From Candidatus Krumholzibacteriota bacterium (lineage in GTDB: Bacteria > Krumholzibacteriota > Krumholzibacteriia > Krumholzibacteriales > Krumholzibacteriaceae), in assembly GCA_016932415.1 (NCBI GenBank), contig JAFGCX010000020.1, forward strand, positions 1 to 64,000: DNA of 64,000 bases, written 5' to 3'. Under the pieces are notes generated by a model. It saw only the letters and a program-made list of their open reading frames with translations. It did no database searches and was not told the DNA's origin. Positions 1-9,469 of the stretch are shown piece by piece. The first letter of the stretch is position 1. Each line of letters opens with the position of its first letter. Made by a program: the position numbers and the translations under genes.

Positions 1-166
1 TCCTTTGTCCTTACTCAAGGACTGGTTTTTAATTCAAACCGAGGATACGCTCATTTTTCTTCATCCACAACTTTTGATAATATCTCATTACAAAGACCAG
101 ATAATCTATAATATTAAATAATAGTAATATGTGGCAAAAAGCGGTTTCTATCAGAGGTCATAAACA

Positions 167-197
167 TTCCCGCCGATACACCCCTTACCGACGGGAA
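167..197 (-). other. 12-bp RNA hairpin
   Basis: On the minus strand, positions 197-186 pair with 178-167 over 12 bp around a 7-nt loop (AGGGGUG). Two of the pairs are G-U only when read as minus-strand RNA, while the plus-strand reading has mismatches, which suggests the RNA is transcribed leftwards. No clean U-run follows, so it is not a textbook terminator. It lies 30 nt past the stop of the 15-codon ORF. Confidence 0.45.
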
Positions 198-227
198 CAT
201 TTATTAATCGAGTACCGAGAGTGTTTC

Positions 228-275
228 TTATCGCAGCCACCAGAACAAATCAATGATCAATGCGAAAGGTAGCAT
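228..275 (-). CDS. Possible 15-residue hydrophobic peptide
   Basis: ATG at 275 follows an eight-base Shine-Dalgarno match GGAGGTGA (288-281) with ideal spacing. The ORF encodes MLPFALIIDLFWWLR and stops at TAA 230-228. The peptide is almost wholly hydrophobic and ends in W-W-L-R. A palindrome (320-338) lies upstream and a hairpin downstream. It could be a membrane micropeptide, a type I toxin-like peptide or a leader peptide; a chance ORF is also possible. The ribosome-binding site is the main argument for translation. I do not recognise a family. Confidence 0.35.
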   Translation of the reverse strand: MLPFALIIDLFWWLR

Positions 276-633
276 CGTGATCACCTCCATATTCCTGTTT
301 GTGCTAAGTTCCCGGTTTCATTTCCAGCTATCGGAAATCACGTTCAAAACTTTAGCTGCATTATTTGTGCCTGAAGGGTAATAGCTTCCCGGATGAAGGC
401 GGGAGACATTCTAAATATTTGAAAGAGGGGCAGTTAATGCAATACAGCATTTATCGCAAAAGATCGAGAACTATCTCTGTCATATTGAATCGACAGGCAT
501 GTGGTATCTATTTTGCCGACCGGCGGAGGATAATCGTGCAATATATACAGCAATAATGTCGTCATTGGCGTTATGAATATAATAATTGCGGTATATACTA
601 TGTAATAAGTCTATATTTAATAAACAAGGTGGG

Positions 634-3117
634 TCATTTGGTCACACCTGCCGTATTGTTCCTCTTTAAAACAACGGCTGTCATATCATCCTTGAAAATG
701 CCGACGCCGAATATCCTCTCCATCTCATACAATCTGTCGATTATTTGATCTGCTGTTCTGTCAGCGTTTTCACGAAGGAGCGAAGTAAGCCTCTCTTCTC
801 CGAAATAATCGCCTTTTGAGTTTTCCTGGTCTATCACTCCGTCTGAATATATAACAAGAAGGTCTCCGGGAAGAAGTTTCACAACACCTTCGTTAAAATA
901 CGAATCAGGGTCCACACCTACCAGAGGTCCACCTCTTTTAAGTTGTTCGACCCGTCCGTCATCATGAACAAGGATAGGGGGGAAAGATCCCCCGTTTGAA
1001 TAATACAGAATCCCCTCGGTATCATCATATTTGGCGTAGAAAAAAGTGGCGAATTTACTCTCTTCGCTTCTTCTGTACAGAGACCTGTTAAGGGCATTGA
1101 GAAGGTCGGCGGGGGACCTTTCCAGCGTCGCTTCCGACCTGAACGAAGCCTGCAGGGTCGTCATAAGCAGTGAAGCGGGGATACCTTTGCCTGAAACGTC
1201 AGCAACCGCTATACCTATTACACCTGATCCGAATTCGACGAAATCATAAAAATCTCCGCCAACTTCCCGGCTGTTCAACAACCTGCCTGAAACTGTACTG
1301 TTTACCATATCCGGCGCTTTCTCGGGTAACAGTCTTTTCTGTATCTCGCTGGCAAGCTGGACTTCCTTGTCAAGCTTGTCTTTTTCAAGTGAAGCCTTGA
1401 TCAAGAATGTGTGCCTTATTGCCGCTGAACATCTCTCACCGATCAATTCGAGTATCTCGGAATCTGTATGATTATATGGATTACCCGACTCCTTTTTCCC
1501 CAGGATGACAAACCCAAGCATCTCATTCTGCTCGATCAGAGGAAGGATCACCGCAACCTTGAGGATGGAGAGAAGTTCGATCGATATCCTGTCAAGATTG
1601 TTCTTGATCCAGAGCCGGTCATAATATTCCACCATTACGGGACGTCGTTTATTTTCCGATATTCTGATGATCTCGATACCACTTGGAAATGTAGTCAGGA
1701 GTATATGTTTTTCTCCAGGCGAGCTGTGCCTGTGGATGAAATTATCACTGTTGTCCTTCAGAAAAATATGGATATGTTCGGGAGCGAACAGGTCCTTCAG
1801 TTCCGATACCACGAATTCCGATATCTCCTGCATTGAAGCAATGAACTGTATCTTTCGCGAAAAATCTATCACTTTCTCCCTGAAGATCTTCCGGTCTTTC
1901 ATGAATAATCTGTCAGAAAGTCTTTGAATACCTGTCCTCGCGAGAAAAAAAACAACGCCGGCGAGCAAAAGAGAAACCGATATCGTGGTATATCGCCCAT
2001 TTGGTGAAAAAACGGAGAATTTGGTGCCGATCGATTTCGCGATAAAATAAAAGAACCCCGTAAGAAAAACAGGAAGAATCACATATGCCAGACCGGCCTT
2101 GAAAACGAGGCTTATGTCAAAGGCATCATGTTTGAGGATCGCGTAAGCGAAAGATATCGATATGAAGGAGAGGAATACCATTGAAATATAATCGAACGGC
2201 AGGTTCAGCGAAGGAGCGAATTGCCTCAGGACTATCACTATCGTTACAGGTACAGTCCCGATTATCAAGCCAAGAGTCGCTATCCTGAACTTGATTCGCT
2301 GGATGCTGTCAGATGTCACATATGTGCGGATAAACATCGCTACTCCGGTGATCATGTAAAGGACCCAGTATAGCGAGGCTATGCTGTTTGAAGCGAGCAA
2401 GAGGGCCGGGCTGATTTCTGATGTGTAATTGATCAGGGCCAGAATAAAAAATGAAACGAAAATGAGGAAAGGGAGGATATAGAGGACCCTGGTCAACTGG
2501 GATCGCCTCGATCCATAGTGAATATCCTTCCCTGGAAAGATAAGAAAAAAATGCAGGAAAAAAGCAGGCAGAAAGGCGAAAATGCCGTCGTAAAAAAGCT
2601 CTCCGATGACATGAAGCACCGGGGCCTGCACGGCTGGCCTTTCAGTCAACAAAAAGGAGAATATAAGACAGTTTACGCTGAATAGTCTCCCAAGGATATC
2701 GTTGCGCCGTAAAACAAGATACAACGCGACCAGAATGAATGTAAAGGCGACGAATGACAGCACTATCTTTCGAATAACCCAGTAACTCGGCTGATCTATG
2801 TATTCTATCCTGGCATTAAAGAGTGAGTCACCTCTCGAAATCGTGTATATCTGAGGTGCATGAGTATTATTGGAGAAGGTCAGGTATTTAAAATGAATGA
2901 TATTTCTGACACGGATCCCGTCTACCGCCATTATGCGGTCCCCCCTGAGAAGACCCGATTTCTTCGCGGGGCTGTCCTTGTCGTACTTCAGGAATGTAAG
3001 ATTGTTATGCCTGATGCCGTGATAAGGGGATTTCGAAAAATGTTCCAGACCTGAGAAATTCAAGAGAGTGATCACGACAGCAATCGCAATTATCGCGGGC
3101 CTGAGAAACCTGGCCAC
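634..3117 (-). CDS. Membrane PDZ / GAF / SpoIIE-type (PP2C) phosphatase
   Basis: Likely a signalling phosphatase that dephosphorylates an anti-anti-sigma or similar partner. After one N-terminal membrane segment (about residues 7-20) comes a PDZ-like domain (about 38-110; DSPAKKSGLLRGDRI), then a run of hydrophobic segments to about residue 390, a GAF-like region (about 410-590) and a C-terminal SpoIIE/PP2C domain with GGDFYDF, DVSGKGIPA and YSDGV metal-binding motifs and a final D-D-M-T. The GTG at 3117 is chosen because AGGGAGGG (3130-3123) sits 5 nt upstream and a good promoter lies just before it; a longer in-frame reading to 3243 would begin upstream of that promoter. No STAS or kinase partner is adjacent. 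Domain order is clear; the target is unknown. Confidence 0.8.
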   Translation of the reverse strand: MARFLRPAIIAIAVVITLLNFSGLEHFSKSPYHGIRHNNLTFLKYDKDSPAKKSGLLRGDRIMAVDGIRVRNIIHFKYLTFSNNTHAPQIYTISRGDSLFNARIEYIDQPSYWVIRKIVLSFVAFTFILVALYLVLRRNDILGRLFSVNCLIFSFLLTERPAVQAPVLHVIGELFYDGIFAFLPAFFLHFFLIFPGKDIHYGSRRSQLTRVLYILPFLIFVSFFILALINYTSEISPALLLASNSIASLYWVLYMITGVAMFIRTYVTSDSIQRIKFRIATLGLIIGTVPVTIVIVLRQFAPSLNLPFDYISMVFLSFISISFAYAILKHDAFDISLVFKAGLAYVILPVFLTGFFYFIAKSIGTKFSVFSPNGRYTTISVSLLLAGVVFFLARTGIQRLSDRLFMKDRKIFREKVIDFSRKIQFIASMQEISEFVVSELKDLFAPEHIHIFLKDNSDNFIHRHSSPGEKHILLTTFPSGIEIIRISENKRRPVMVEYYDRLWIKNNLDRISIELLSILKVAVILPLIEQNEMLGFVILGKKESGNPYNHTDSEILELIGERCSAAIRHTFLIKASLEKDKLDKEVQLASEIQKRLLPEKAPDMVNSTVSGRLLNSREVGGDFYDFVEFGSGVIGIAVADVSGKGIPASLLMTTLQASFRSEATLERSPADLLNALNRSLYRRSEESKFATFFYAKYDDTEGILYYSNGGSFPPILVHDDGRVEQLKRGGPLVGVDPDSYFNEGVVKLLPGDLLVIYSDGVIDQENSKGDYFGEERLTSLLRENADRTADQIIDRLYEMERIFGVGIFKDDMTAVVLKRNNTAGVTK

Positions 3118-3151
3118 CTGAGCCCTCCCTTGAAGTCTGAAACTCCAGTTG

Positions 3152-3180
3152 ATTTTCACAGATGGCTGTCGTAATGTCAA
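3152..3180 (-). promoter_or_regulatory. Sigma-70-type promoter of the PDZ-phosphatase gene
   Basis: TTGACA (3180-3175), a 17-nt spacer and GAAAAT (3157-3152) preceded by TGT as an extended -10. Transcription would begin near 3145, just upstream of the Shine-Dalgarno sequence at 3130-3123. Confidence 0.6.
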
Positions 3181-3216
3181 TTCAAAACATCGATTCGGGG
3201 GTGGTAACCAATTCGG

Positions 3217-3255
3217 TATAATTACCTTGAATTTAAACCCCACAAGATGTTAATT
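3217..3255 (+). promoter_or_regulatory. Candidate promoter(s) for the TPR operon
   Basis: Two overlapping possibilities: TATAAT at 3217-3222 without a good -35, or TTGAAT (3227-3232), 17 nt, TTAATT (3250-3255). The second would give a leader of only a few bases before the Shine-Dalgarno sequence at 3262-3270. Confidence 0.35.
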
Positions 3256-3278
3256 ATGGCTAAAGGAGGTAAGCAGAA

Positions 3279-3947
3279 TTGGTACATAACAAGTTAACGA
3301 AACATGATTTGAAAGAAGACGGGTTTGTGACATTCGTCCTCGGCGCCTGGGAGTACGTAAGGGAAAATCAGAATAAATTCTTTATCGGACTTATCGCGCT
3401 TATCGTGGTTGTCGCGTCGAGCATCTGGGTGAGTAATTCCAGGAAGCAGGCAAATGAGCAGGCACAGATCCAGTTTTCAGAAGCGGTCACATCCTTCCGA
3501 AACGGTCAGATCAAAAGCGCGGAAGAGCTTTTCAGGATCGTGGATGAAAGGTTCAGCAACACGAGGGAGGGCGTCTTTTCAGCCTATTTCGCTGGCAAAT
3601 GCGCTCTTATCGATGGCAGAAACACCGAAGCTGTGGAACTGTTCGGGAAATACCTTAAGAAGGCTGATAAATACCCGTTTTTCAGAGAAGCCGCCATGGA
3701 TGGGATGGCAACTGCCTATTCAAATGAAAGAAATTACGATATGGCTGCCGGCGTATATACCGATCTTATCAAAAGGATAGGAGAGGGCTCTTTTGAAGAA
3801 AAGGTATACCTTAGAAAAGCGGCAGACTCGATGAAAATGGCGGGCAGGAATACGGAAGCGATCGGAATGCTTGAACGTCTGCTCAAGATCTCGACAGGGA
3901 TCGAGCGCCGGGATATCCAGATAGAACTCGATTTCCTTCGAGGATAG
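3279..3947 (+). CDS. YfgM-like membrane-anchored TPR protein
   Basis: 222 residues. A short cytosolic N-terminus precedes one membrane segment (about 36-53, FFIGLIALIVVVASSIWV), followed by a periplasmic helical-repeat region typical of tetratricopeptide/YfgM-type proteins, which in E. coli assist envelope chaperones at the Sec translocon. The start codon is TTG at 3279, fixed by a near-perfect AAAGGAGGT at 3262-3270. The next gene starts 6 nt after the stop, so the two are probably co-transcribed. The family call rests on the topology (N-terminal anchor plus TPRs), so the chaperone role is inference. Confidence 0.65.
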   Translation: MVHNKLTKHDLKEDGFVTFVLGAWEYVRENQNKFFIGLIALIVVVASSIWVSNSRKQANEQAQIQFSEAVTSFRNGQIKSAEELFRIVDERFSNTREGVFSAYFAGKCALIDGRNTEAVELFGKYLKKADKYPFFREAAMDGMATAYSNERNYDMAAGVYTDLIKRIGEGSFEEKVYLRKAADSMKMAGRNTEAIGMLERLLKISTGIERRDIQIELDFLRG

Positions 3948-3953
3948 GATATT

Positions 3954-4358
3954 ATGAACGATCTTGAATCAAACAGTTTTAAAGATGGAACAGGCTCCGT
4001 TCCCACAGACAGGGCAAGGTGGATTTCCGCGATAAGCTATGTGACTTTTTTCTGCTTTCTTTCGTTGTGGAAATCAAAGAATGATCCTTTCGTGAAATAT
4101 CATGCTCGACAGGGTTTCTTGCTTCTGCTGGCAGAATGTATTATTTTGATCCTGGCAGTCATACTTGACCTGACGATAGGGAGACTGAGATTTGTCGGAG
4201 TGCTTATCGTCGGACTCGTTCAGCTCGTTGCGGGGCTTGGAGCGCTGACTTTATCAGTTCTCGGGTTTGTAAAAGCCCTTTTCGGTGAGTACTGGGATCT
4301 TCCGCTTCTGGGAGAATACAGGGAAAAGATCCCGGGATTACACAAGGACGACAACTAG
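3954..4358 (+). CDS. DUF4870-like small membrane protein
   Basis: 134 residues with a soluble N-terminus of about 25 residues, then hydrophobic segments at about 25-35, 52-73 and 80-105. The F-V-K-Y-H-A-R-Q-G-F sequence before the second segment is the hallmark of DUF4870/Tic20-like small membrane proteins. The molecular role of the family is unknown. It is coupled to the TPR gene (6-nt gap), which hints at a common envelope function. Confidence 0.65.
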   Translation: MNDLESNSFKDGTGSVPTDRARWISAISYVTFFCFLSLWKSKNDPFVKYHARQGFLLLLAECIILILAVILDLTIGRLRFVGVLIVGLVQLVAGLGALTLSVLGFVKALFGEYWDLPLLGEYREKIPGLHKDDN

Positions 4359-4365
4359 ATTTTTC

Positions 4366-4394
4366 TTGACACGATGTGATCCCCGTTTTAACCT
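4366..4394 (+). promoter_or_regulatory. Candidate promoter of the secreted-protein gene
   Basis: TTGACA (4366-4371), 17-nt spacer, TAACCT (4389-4394), beginning just after the stop of the previous gene. The -10 is weak. Confidence 0.4.
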
Positions 4395-4469
4395 TCGGCA
4401 GTTTTAAAGGAAAAAAAAGACAGGAAAACAGGCTGGGAGAGTTTAACTGGTTCACAAGGAGGGTCCGGA

Positions 4470-5039
4470 ATGAAAAAACTGGCAATGTTTCTTTTAGTGA
4501 TGCTTATCGCGGCAACCGGTATCAACGCGCACGAAGGTTCGTTGGGATTGTTCACTTCTTCATCAGCAGATGACTGCGATATGGCCGTTCCACCTTTTTC
4601 GCCGACAAATATCTGGCTTATGTATATCAGAAGTGATAGCGGCCCGGACGGAATCACCGGCGCCGAGTTCAAAGCGGAACTGAGTACGGCTCAGGTCCAG
4701 TGGCTGACACCTACCTGGGCGGCCGGCACGATGATCATTGGGGACCCTGCCACAGGCATCGGAATCGTATTCAACGACGGTTGCACCGGACAGGGAAGTC
4801 CGACTGTATATATCGGAACTCTCCAGATCATGAGTGTTGGAGCTCCGGCTGGATGGACGATGCACATAGTTCCGAGTCCGGAAGCCCAGGACCCAAGCAG
4901 TATCTGGGTTAGCCGCTGTGACGCCAATAAAACGATTCATCCAGTACTTGGCGGATGGTTCCACGATGGTGAAGGCAACTGTAACGTCGAAGCGGAATCA
5001 AAGACTTGGGGCGCGATAAAGAATATGTATAACAACTGA
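4470..5039 (+). CDS. Secreted protein of unknown function
   Basis: 189 residues with a clear signal peptide (K-K then hydrophobic to about residue 20, A-T-G-I-N-A-H). The mature part has four cysteines, in the contexts DDCDMAV, NDGCTGQG, SRCDANK and GNCNVEA, enough for two disulfides. It is rich in G, P, T and W, suggesting a compact beta fold. GGAGGG lies before the ATG. With a candidate promoter before it and a strong terminator after it, it looks like a single-gene unit. I do not recognise a family. Confidence 0.7.
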   Translation: MKKLAMFLLVMLIAATGINAHEGSLGLFTSSSADDCDMAVPPFSPTNIWLMYIRSDSGPDGITGAEFKAELSTAQVQWLTPTWAAGTMIIGDPATGIGIVFNDGCTGQGSPTVYIGTLQIMSVGAPAGWTMHIVPSPEAQDPSSIWVSRCDANKTIHPVLGGWFHDGEGNCNVEAESKTWGAIKNMYNN

Positions 5040-5053
5040 TAGAGGGAAGAGAG

Positions 5054-5086
5054 AAAACCCGCATATTTTTTTATATGCGGGTTTTT
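5054..5086. terminator. Bidirectional rho-independent terminator
   Basis: A 13-bp stem (5054-5066 with 73-85 of the same hundred) closes a 6-nt loop. The A-run and T-run on either side serve both directions. It separates the secreted-protein gene (plus) from leuS (minus), which converge here. Confidence 0.9.
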
Positions 5087-5188
5087 AATGTCCTGAATTA
5101 ATGTCGCATAATATATATTATGTTAACCAATGGATATTGATTTTTTCTCGCGTCGTTTATCTTTTTGAATATCATCGTGTTACAATTA

Positions 5189-7699
5189 TCAGACCGCTAC
5201 TATATTGACCAGCTTGCCTGGTACATTTATGATCTTGTTTATCTTCATCCCTTCCAGAAGATTCCTGATCTTTTCATCTTCCAGGGCAAGCTTTTCAATA
5301 TCTTCCTGGGATATATCCTTTTTGACTTCGATCTTTGATCTGATCTTGCCGTTGATCTGCACGACAAGAGTAAAACTCTCAGATACCAGGTACTTTTCGT
5401 CCGCTTCAGGGAGTTTTTCCGCGAATACAGTCTTTTTATTTCCTATTCTTTCCCAGATCTCCTCGCACATGTGCGGCGCCATCGGAGCAAGCAGGATCAG
5501 TATCTTCTTCATTGAATACTGGAGCAGGTTTCTAGAACTTTCCTTTCCAGAGATGAAATCATCGTTATTTTCAATGTATAGATAGAGGATGTTGGTCAGT
5601 TCCATAAGGGCGCTTATAGCCGTGTTAAAATGGAAATTACCATCAAGGATGTCATGTCTAACACGATCTATGGTCCATTGTGTCTTTCTATAGACTTCCA
5701 GATCGTCCCCAGCCAGATTTTCAGGGTGATCGATTTTGATGCCGGGACCAGGTTCAAAACAATCCTGGAAACGATCATACAGTCTCCAGACCCTGTTTAT
5801 GAACCTGTAGGCACCCTCGACTGATCGGTCGTTCCATTCAGCGTCCTTTTCAGGAGGCCCTATAAAGAGCGTATAGAGCCTTACGGTGTCGGCGCCGTAC
5901 TTCTCTATCAAAGGCTTCGGATCGACAGTATTCATGGCACTTTTGGACATTTTGGCGCCATGCCTCGTTATCATACCCTGTGTAAAAAGATTCTTGAATG
6001 GTTCGTCGAAATCAAGAAGCCCTTTTTCCTTCAGGAATTTCACTATAAATCTCGAATACAGCAGATGAAGGATCGCGTGCTCGATCCCCCCGATATACTG
6101 ATCGACCGGAAGCCATTTGTTGACCTTTTCTCTGTCGAAAGGCTTCGTATCGTCGTCTGGAGAGAGATATCTCAGGAAATACCAGCTCGAATCGACAAAA
6201 GTATCCATTGTGTCGGTATCGCGCCTGGCCTGTTCGCCGCACCTTGGACATTTAGTATTGACGAACTCCTCAGAAGCAGCCAGCGGTGATTTCCCATCTG
6301 ATCTCGGCATAAAATCGACATCTTCAGGAAGCAGGACAGGCAGATCTTCTTCAGGAACGGGGACAACTCCGCATTTCGGGCAATGGATCATCGGAATCGG
6401 CGCTCCCCAGTACCTCTGCCTGGATATCAGCCAGTCTTTCAACCGGTAATGGACCGTATCCCAGGCGAGACCTTTCTCCGACAGATATCCCGTTATTTTA
6501 TCAATAGCATCGCGATTATCCATCCCGTCGAACGAACCTGAGTTGATTATTACCCCGTCTTCCGTGTAAGCCCTGTCGAGCACGTCAGGTATATCATCTT
6601 CCAGAGGTTTTATCACCTGCAGAACGGGTATTTTTATCGATGATTCACGTACGAATTCAAAATCCCTCTGGTCGTGCGCAGGAACTCCCATTATCACGCC
6701 TGTCCCGTAATCCATGAGAACGTAACTTGCCAGAAATACGGGGACCCTCTCCCCCGTGGCGGGATTGATGGCGTAGCATCCCGTAAAGAACCCCTCTTTC
6801 GTGTTCTCGGTCTTCTCCCTTTCCATCAACCTCAGCTGTTTTACATGTTCTATGAATTTCAACCCATCCTGTTCCCTGAATCCTTTTTTTATCAGATCTC
6901 CGGCCAGCGGATGATCGACAGCCATTACTATAAAAGTCGCGCCATAAATCGTGTCTATTCTCGTTGTAAAACAGTTGAGGACTTCATCTGAATCGGCAAG
7001 CTTGAAAGATACCTCCACACCTTCGCTGCGCCCTATCCAGTTCTTCTGCATCGTGCGGACGCGTTCGGGCCAGTTGTCAAGTTTTTCAAGGTCGTTCAAA
7101 AGCTTGTCCGCGTAGACTGTTATGCGGAAAAACCACTGCTTGAGTTTCCTGCCCTCTATATCCGATTTGCATCTTTCACACTGCCCGCCGACCACCTGCT
7201 CATTGGCAAGGACAGTCATGCAGGATGGGCACCAGTTGACCGTCGCCTCTTCCTGGTAAGCAAGGTTAGATTCGAAGAGTTGAAGAAACAGCCACTGTGT
7301 CCATCTGTAGTAATCGGGCCGGCATGAAGCTACTTCCCTCGACCAGTCGTAGACAACACCCCATTTCTGGAACTGGGCCTTCATATTTGCTATGTTACCT
7401 TCAGTCCATTTTGAAGGTTGAATCCTGTTTTTGATAGCGGCATTTTCCGCTGGAAGCCCGAAAGAGTCCCATCCCATCGGTGCAAGGACATTGACTCCTT
7501 CCATCATCTTTATCCTAGCGAGAGCATCGCCTATGATATAGTTCCTGCCGTGCCCCACGTGAAGATTGCCCGATGGATAAGGAAACATCATCAGGCAGTA
7601 GTACTTTTTGTCTGTGGAATCCAGGTCGCACAGGAACAGTTCTTTCCAGCGCTGCTGCCATTTTCTCTCGACTTCATCAAATGGAAATATCTCCTGCAT
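5189..7699 (-). CDS. leuS: Leucyl-tRNA synthetase
   Basis: Charges tRNA-Leu in the cytosol. The class I signature [12 protein letters not shown] is near residue 40 and KMSKS near residue 600. The zinc-finger cysteine pairs CPSC/CERC (about 160-180) and CPKC/CPRC (about 440-490) and the inserted editing domain are present. At 836 residues it has the usual bacterial length. ATG at 7699 overlaps the upstream stop as TGATG; a TTG one codon earlier is the alternative. It is translationally coupled to the TusA-like gene. Confidence 0.97.
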   Translation of the reverse strand: MQEIFPFDEVERKWQQRWKELFLCDLDSTDKKYYCLMMFPYPSGNLHVGHGRNYIIGDALARIKMMEGVNVLAPMGWDSFGLPAENAAIKNRIQPSKWTEGNIANMKAQFQKWGVVYDWSREVASCRPDYYRWTQWLFLQLFESNLAYQEEATVNWCPSCMTVLANEQVVGGQCERCKSDIEGRKLKQWFFRITVYADKLLNDLEKLDNWPERVRTMQKNWIGRSEGVEVSFKLADSDEVLNCFTTRIDTIYGATFIVMAVDHPLAGDLIKKGFREQDGLKFIEHVKQLRLMEREKTENTKEGFFTGCYAINPATGERVPVFLASYVLMDYGTGVIMGVPAHDQRDFEFVRESSIKIPVLQVIKPLEDDIPDVLDRAYTEDGVIINSGSFDGMDNRDAIDKITGYLSEKGLAWDTVHYRLKDWLISRQRYWGAPIPMIHCPKCGVVPVPEEDLPVLLPEDVDFMPRSDGKSPLAASEEFVNTKCPRCGEQARRDTDTMDTFVDSSWYFLRYLSPDDDTKPFDREKVNKWLPVDQYIGGIEHAILHLLYSRFIVKFLKEKGLLDFDEPFKNLFTQGMITRHGAKMSKSAMNTVDPKPLIEKYGADTVRLYTLFIGPPEKDAEWNDRSVEGAYRFINRVWRLYDRFQDCFEPGPGIKIDHPENLAGDDLEVYRKTQWTIDRVRHDILDGNFHFNTAISALMELTNILYLYIENNDDFISGKESSRNLLQYSMKKILILLAPMAPHMCEEIWERIGNKKTVFAEKLPEADEKYLVSESFTLVVQINGKIRSKIEVKKDISQEDIEKLALEDEKIRNLLEGMKINKIINVPGKLVNIVAV

Positions 7700-7944
7700 C
7701 AATCAACATCCTTGAAGTTTTTCATATCTACAAGCAGGTGATAATCATCACCCGCGATATCGATTTCGGTATTCACACCCCTGTCACTGAAGTAATCCTT
7801 CAACGCTTCGACCGCATCGCTGAAGGAAACGATGATCCTCAACATCCCACTCTGCCTTCCTGATATATTTTTTTTTACAAGAAGCAGGGCAGCGGGTGCC
7901 TTGAGACCTCGAGCTACTATTTTATTCTCTTTCCCATCAGTCAT
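7699..7944 (-). CDS. TusA-like small protein lacking the catalytic Cys
   Basis: About 81 residues from ATG 7944 (a GTG at 7962 is possible). The pattern [17 protein letters not shown] matches the start of the TusA/SirA fold, where a Cys-Pro-x-Pro motif normally relays sulfur, but the cysteine position is Ala (K-A-P-A-A-L). The rest (S-D-A-V-E-A-L, D-D-Y-H-L-L-V) fits the alpha/beta fold. It probably cannot do sulfur transfer and may act in binding or regulation. It overlaps leuS by one base. Confidence 0.55.
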   Translation of the reverse strand: MTDGKENKIVARGLKAPAALLLVKKNISGRQSGMLRIIVSFSDAVEALKDYFSDRGVNTEIDIAGDDYHLLVDMKNFKDVD

Positions 7945-8040
7945 TTTGAAGCAATCCCCCACTTTTCGTCAGCCATGACCGGCAATCCCCCCGGCACCCA
8001 TAACCTGTTCATCAGAAGATATACACTGTTCATTTCACTC

Positions 8041-8382
8041 TCAAGCGGTTTCAGCAAGAGATCTCAATTTTCCTTCAAGAGTCTCTCTCGTTATTGAACC
8101 CACCGCATGATCCACTATCTCTCCATTCCTGAAAAAAAGAAGCATCGGAATACTTCTTACCGAATATTTCGACGCCGTCCTGTTGCTTTCATTAACATCG
8201 ACCTTGTAAAACGATACCTTACTTCCATATTCCGATGCCATTTCATTCAAGACCACATCCAGTTCCCTGCAGGGCGCGCACCATGTCGCCCAAAAATCCA
8301 CAACAGCCGGCGTTCCGGGGTCTATTACCTTGTCTTCGAAATCATTATCGGAGACTTTGACCATCTTTACATCTGTCGCCAT
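8041..8382 (-). CDS. trxA: Thioredoxin
   Basis: Cytosolic dithiol-disulfide reductant of about 113 residues with the active site W-C-A-P-C near residue 34 and the cis-proline S-I-P-M. ATG 8382 is chosen because GGAGGA lies in the A-rich stretch just upstream; the longer ORF would run into holA. Downstream, 79-97 nt separate it from the TusA-like gene. Confidence 0.9.
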   Translation of the reverse strand: MATDVKMVKVSDNDFEDKVIDPGTPAVVDFWATWCAPCRELDVVLNEMASEYGSKVSFYKVDVNESNRTASKYSVRSIPMLLFFRNGEIVDHAVGSITRETLEGKLRSLAETA

Positions 8383-8426
8383 TTTGTTTTTTTCCTCCTT
8401 CGGGTATCGAAAAGAGACGAAATATC

Positions 8427-9464
8427 TCACATCCGGTAAGGTGGGTCTTCGATACCGTCTATACGGATCCCTCTTATCGAATGAATAAAGACGCTTTCGA
8501 GTAAAATTTCTTCAGGATAAGATATGCTTTTCATCATCACCTCGGCCAACCTTAGATTCTCAAGCCACACGAGTATTTTTCTTGTCCCGAGTTTATCAGC
8601 TTTGTCACCCAGTCTTTTATAGTAATATCCTCCTTTGCCCGAGTGGCCTGCTTTTATTTTCAAAAGAGTCAAAAAATGCCTGATCAGGAGATAGATTACA
8701 ACAGATGGCCTTTCAACGCCAGAGTTCAATATCGAAGACAGTATTTCGATCGGCCTGTTCCCTTGCGACAATCCCGCGCAATCAAGTAATTCATCAATCG
8801 CGTTGAGCCTGTAACGGCCGACTACGCTGGCAAGCTCATGCTCGGATATTTTCCCCTTTTCATATACAAGGGAGAGTTTGTCAAGTTCGTTCTGGATATT
8901 ATAAAGGTCTTCCCCGACACTTCCTATAAGCGCTCCGGCGGTCTTACTGTCCATCTCCAAACCGGATCTTTCAGCTCTGCGTTTTACATATTCCCGCAGA
9001 TCGTTTACATAAAGAAAGTCGAACTGGATTATCTCTCCGTTTTTTTTTATTGCCGCCTCGAGGTATGAATAATCTTTCGGATGCCGTAAGCGCCTTCCTG
9101 ATTCGTCATGAGAATCACAGAGAAAGACCATAACACTGGATGGGACGGGATTATTTGCGTATGAGATTATCTCTTTCCACTTTCCCTTGAGCTTGTGGAG
9201 TTCCTTGAGGATAAGGACTCTCCTTTCGCCAAGGAAGGGAAATGAATTGGCTGTCGATATAAATCGCTCAATATCGACTTCGCCGCCATACTCGATATCC
9301 AGATTAAAACTGTCGCTCTCTCCACCTGTTATCTTTTCTACAAGGCGCGAAGTGAACTCTTCCATAATATAGCGTTCCTGGCCTCTGAACAGATAGACAG
9401 GCGAGATCTTTTTCTTTTCCATCCTGGAAAATAAATTTTTGTAATAAGCAATATTTGTGCGCAT
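8427..9464 (-). CDS. holA: DNA polymerase III delta subunit
   Basis: Clamp-loader subunit that opens the beta clamp. 345 residues with the family pattern: P-V-Y-L-F-R-G-Q-E-R-Y near the N-terminus in place of a P-loop, the alpha-helical collar at the C-terminus, and the middle S-V-G-E-D-L-Y-N-I-Q-N-E-L-D-K-L typical of HolA. It lies 5 nt after lptE, the same neighbour as in E. coli, which supports both calls. Confidence 0.9.
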   Translation of the reverse strand: MRTNIAYYKNLFSRMEKKKISPVYLFRGQERYIMEEFTSRLVEKITGGESDSFNLDIEYGGEVDIERFISTANSFPFLGERRVLILKELHKLKGKWKEIISYANNPVPSSVMVFLCDSHDESGRRLRHPKDYSYLEAAIKKNGEIIQFDFLYVNDLREYVKRRAERSGLEMDSKTAGALIGSVGEDLYNIQNELDKLSLVYEKGKISEHELASVVGRYRLNAIDELLDCAGLSQGNRPIEILSSILNSGVERPSVVIYLLIRHFLTLLKIKAGHSGKGGYYYKRLGDKADKLGTRKILVWLENLRLAEVMMKSISYPEEILLESVFIHSIRGIRIDGIEDPPYRM

Positions 9465-9469
9465 TATTT

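Larger units (their letters stand above)
1..633. other. Left-edge region without an ordinary gene
   Basis: This AT-rich stretch lies downstream of the minus-strand phosphatase gene and runs to the window edge. I see no ORF of normal length with a ribosome-binding site. It does hold three small items listed separately: a 15-codon minus-strand ORF with a perfect Shine-Dalgarno sequence, a stable hairpin at 167-197, and the palindrome ATTTCC-N7-GGAAAT at 320-338. Reading is limited by not seeing what lies to the left. Confidence 0.5.

Noticed and set aside
365-556. Plus-strand 63-codon ORF in the left-edge region
   Set aside because: No ribosome-binding site and composition unlike the neighbouring proteins; likely chance.
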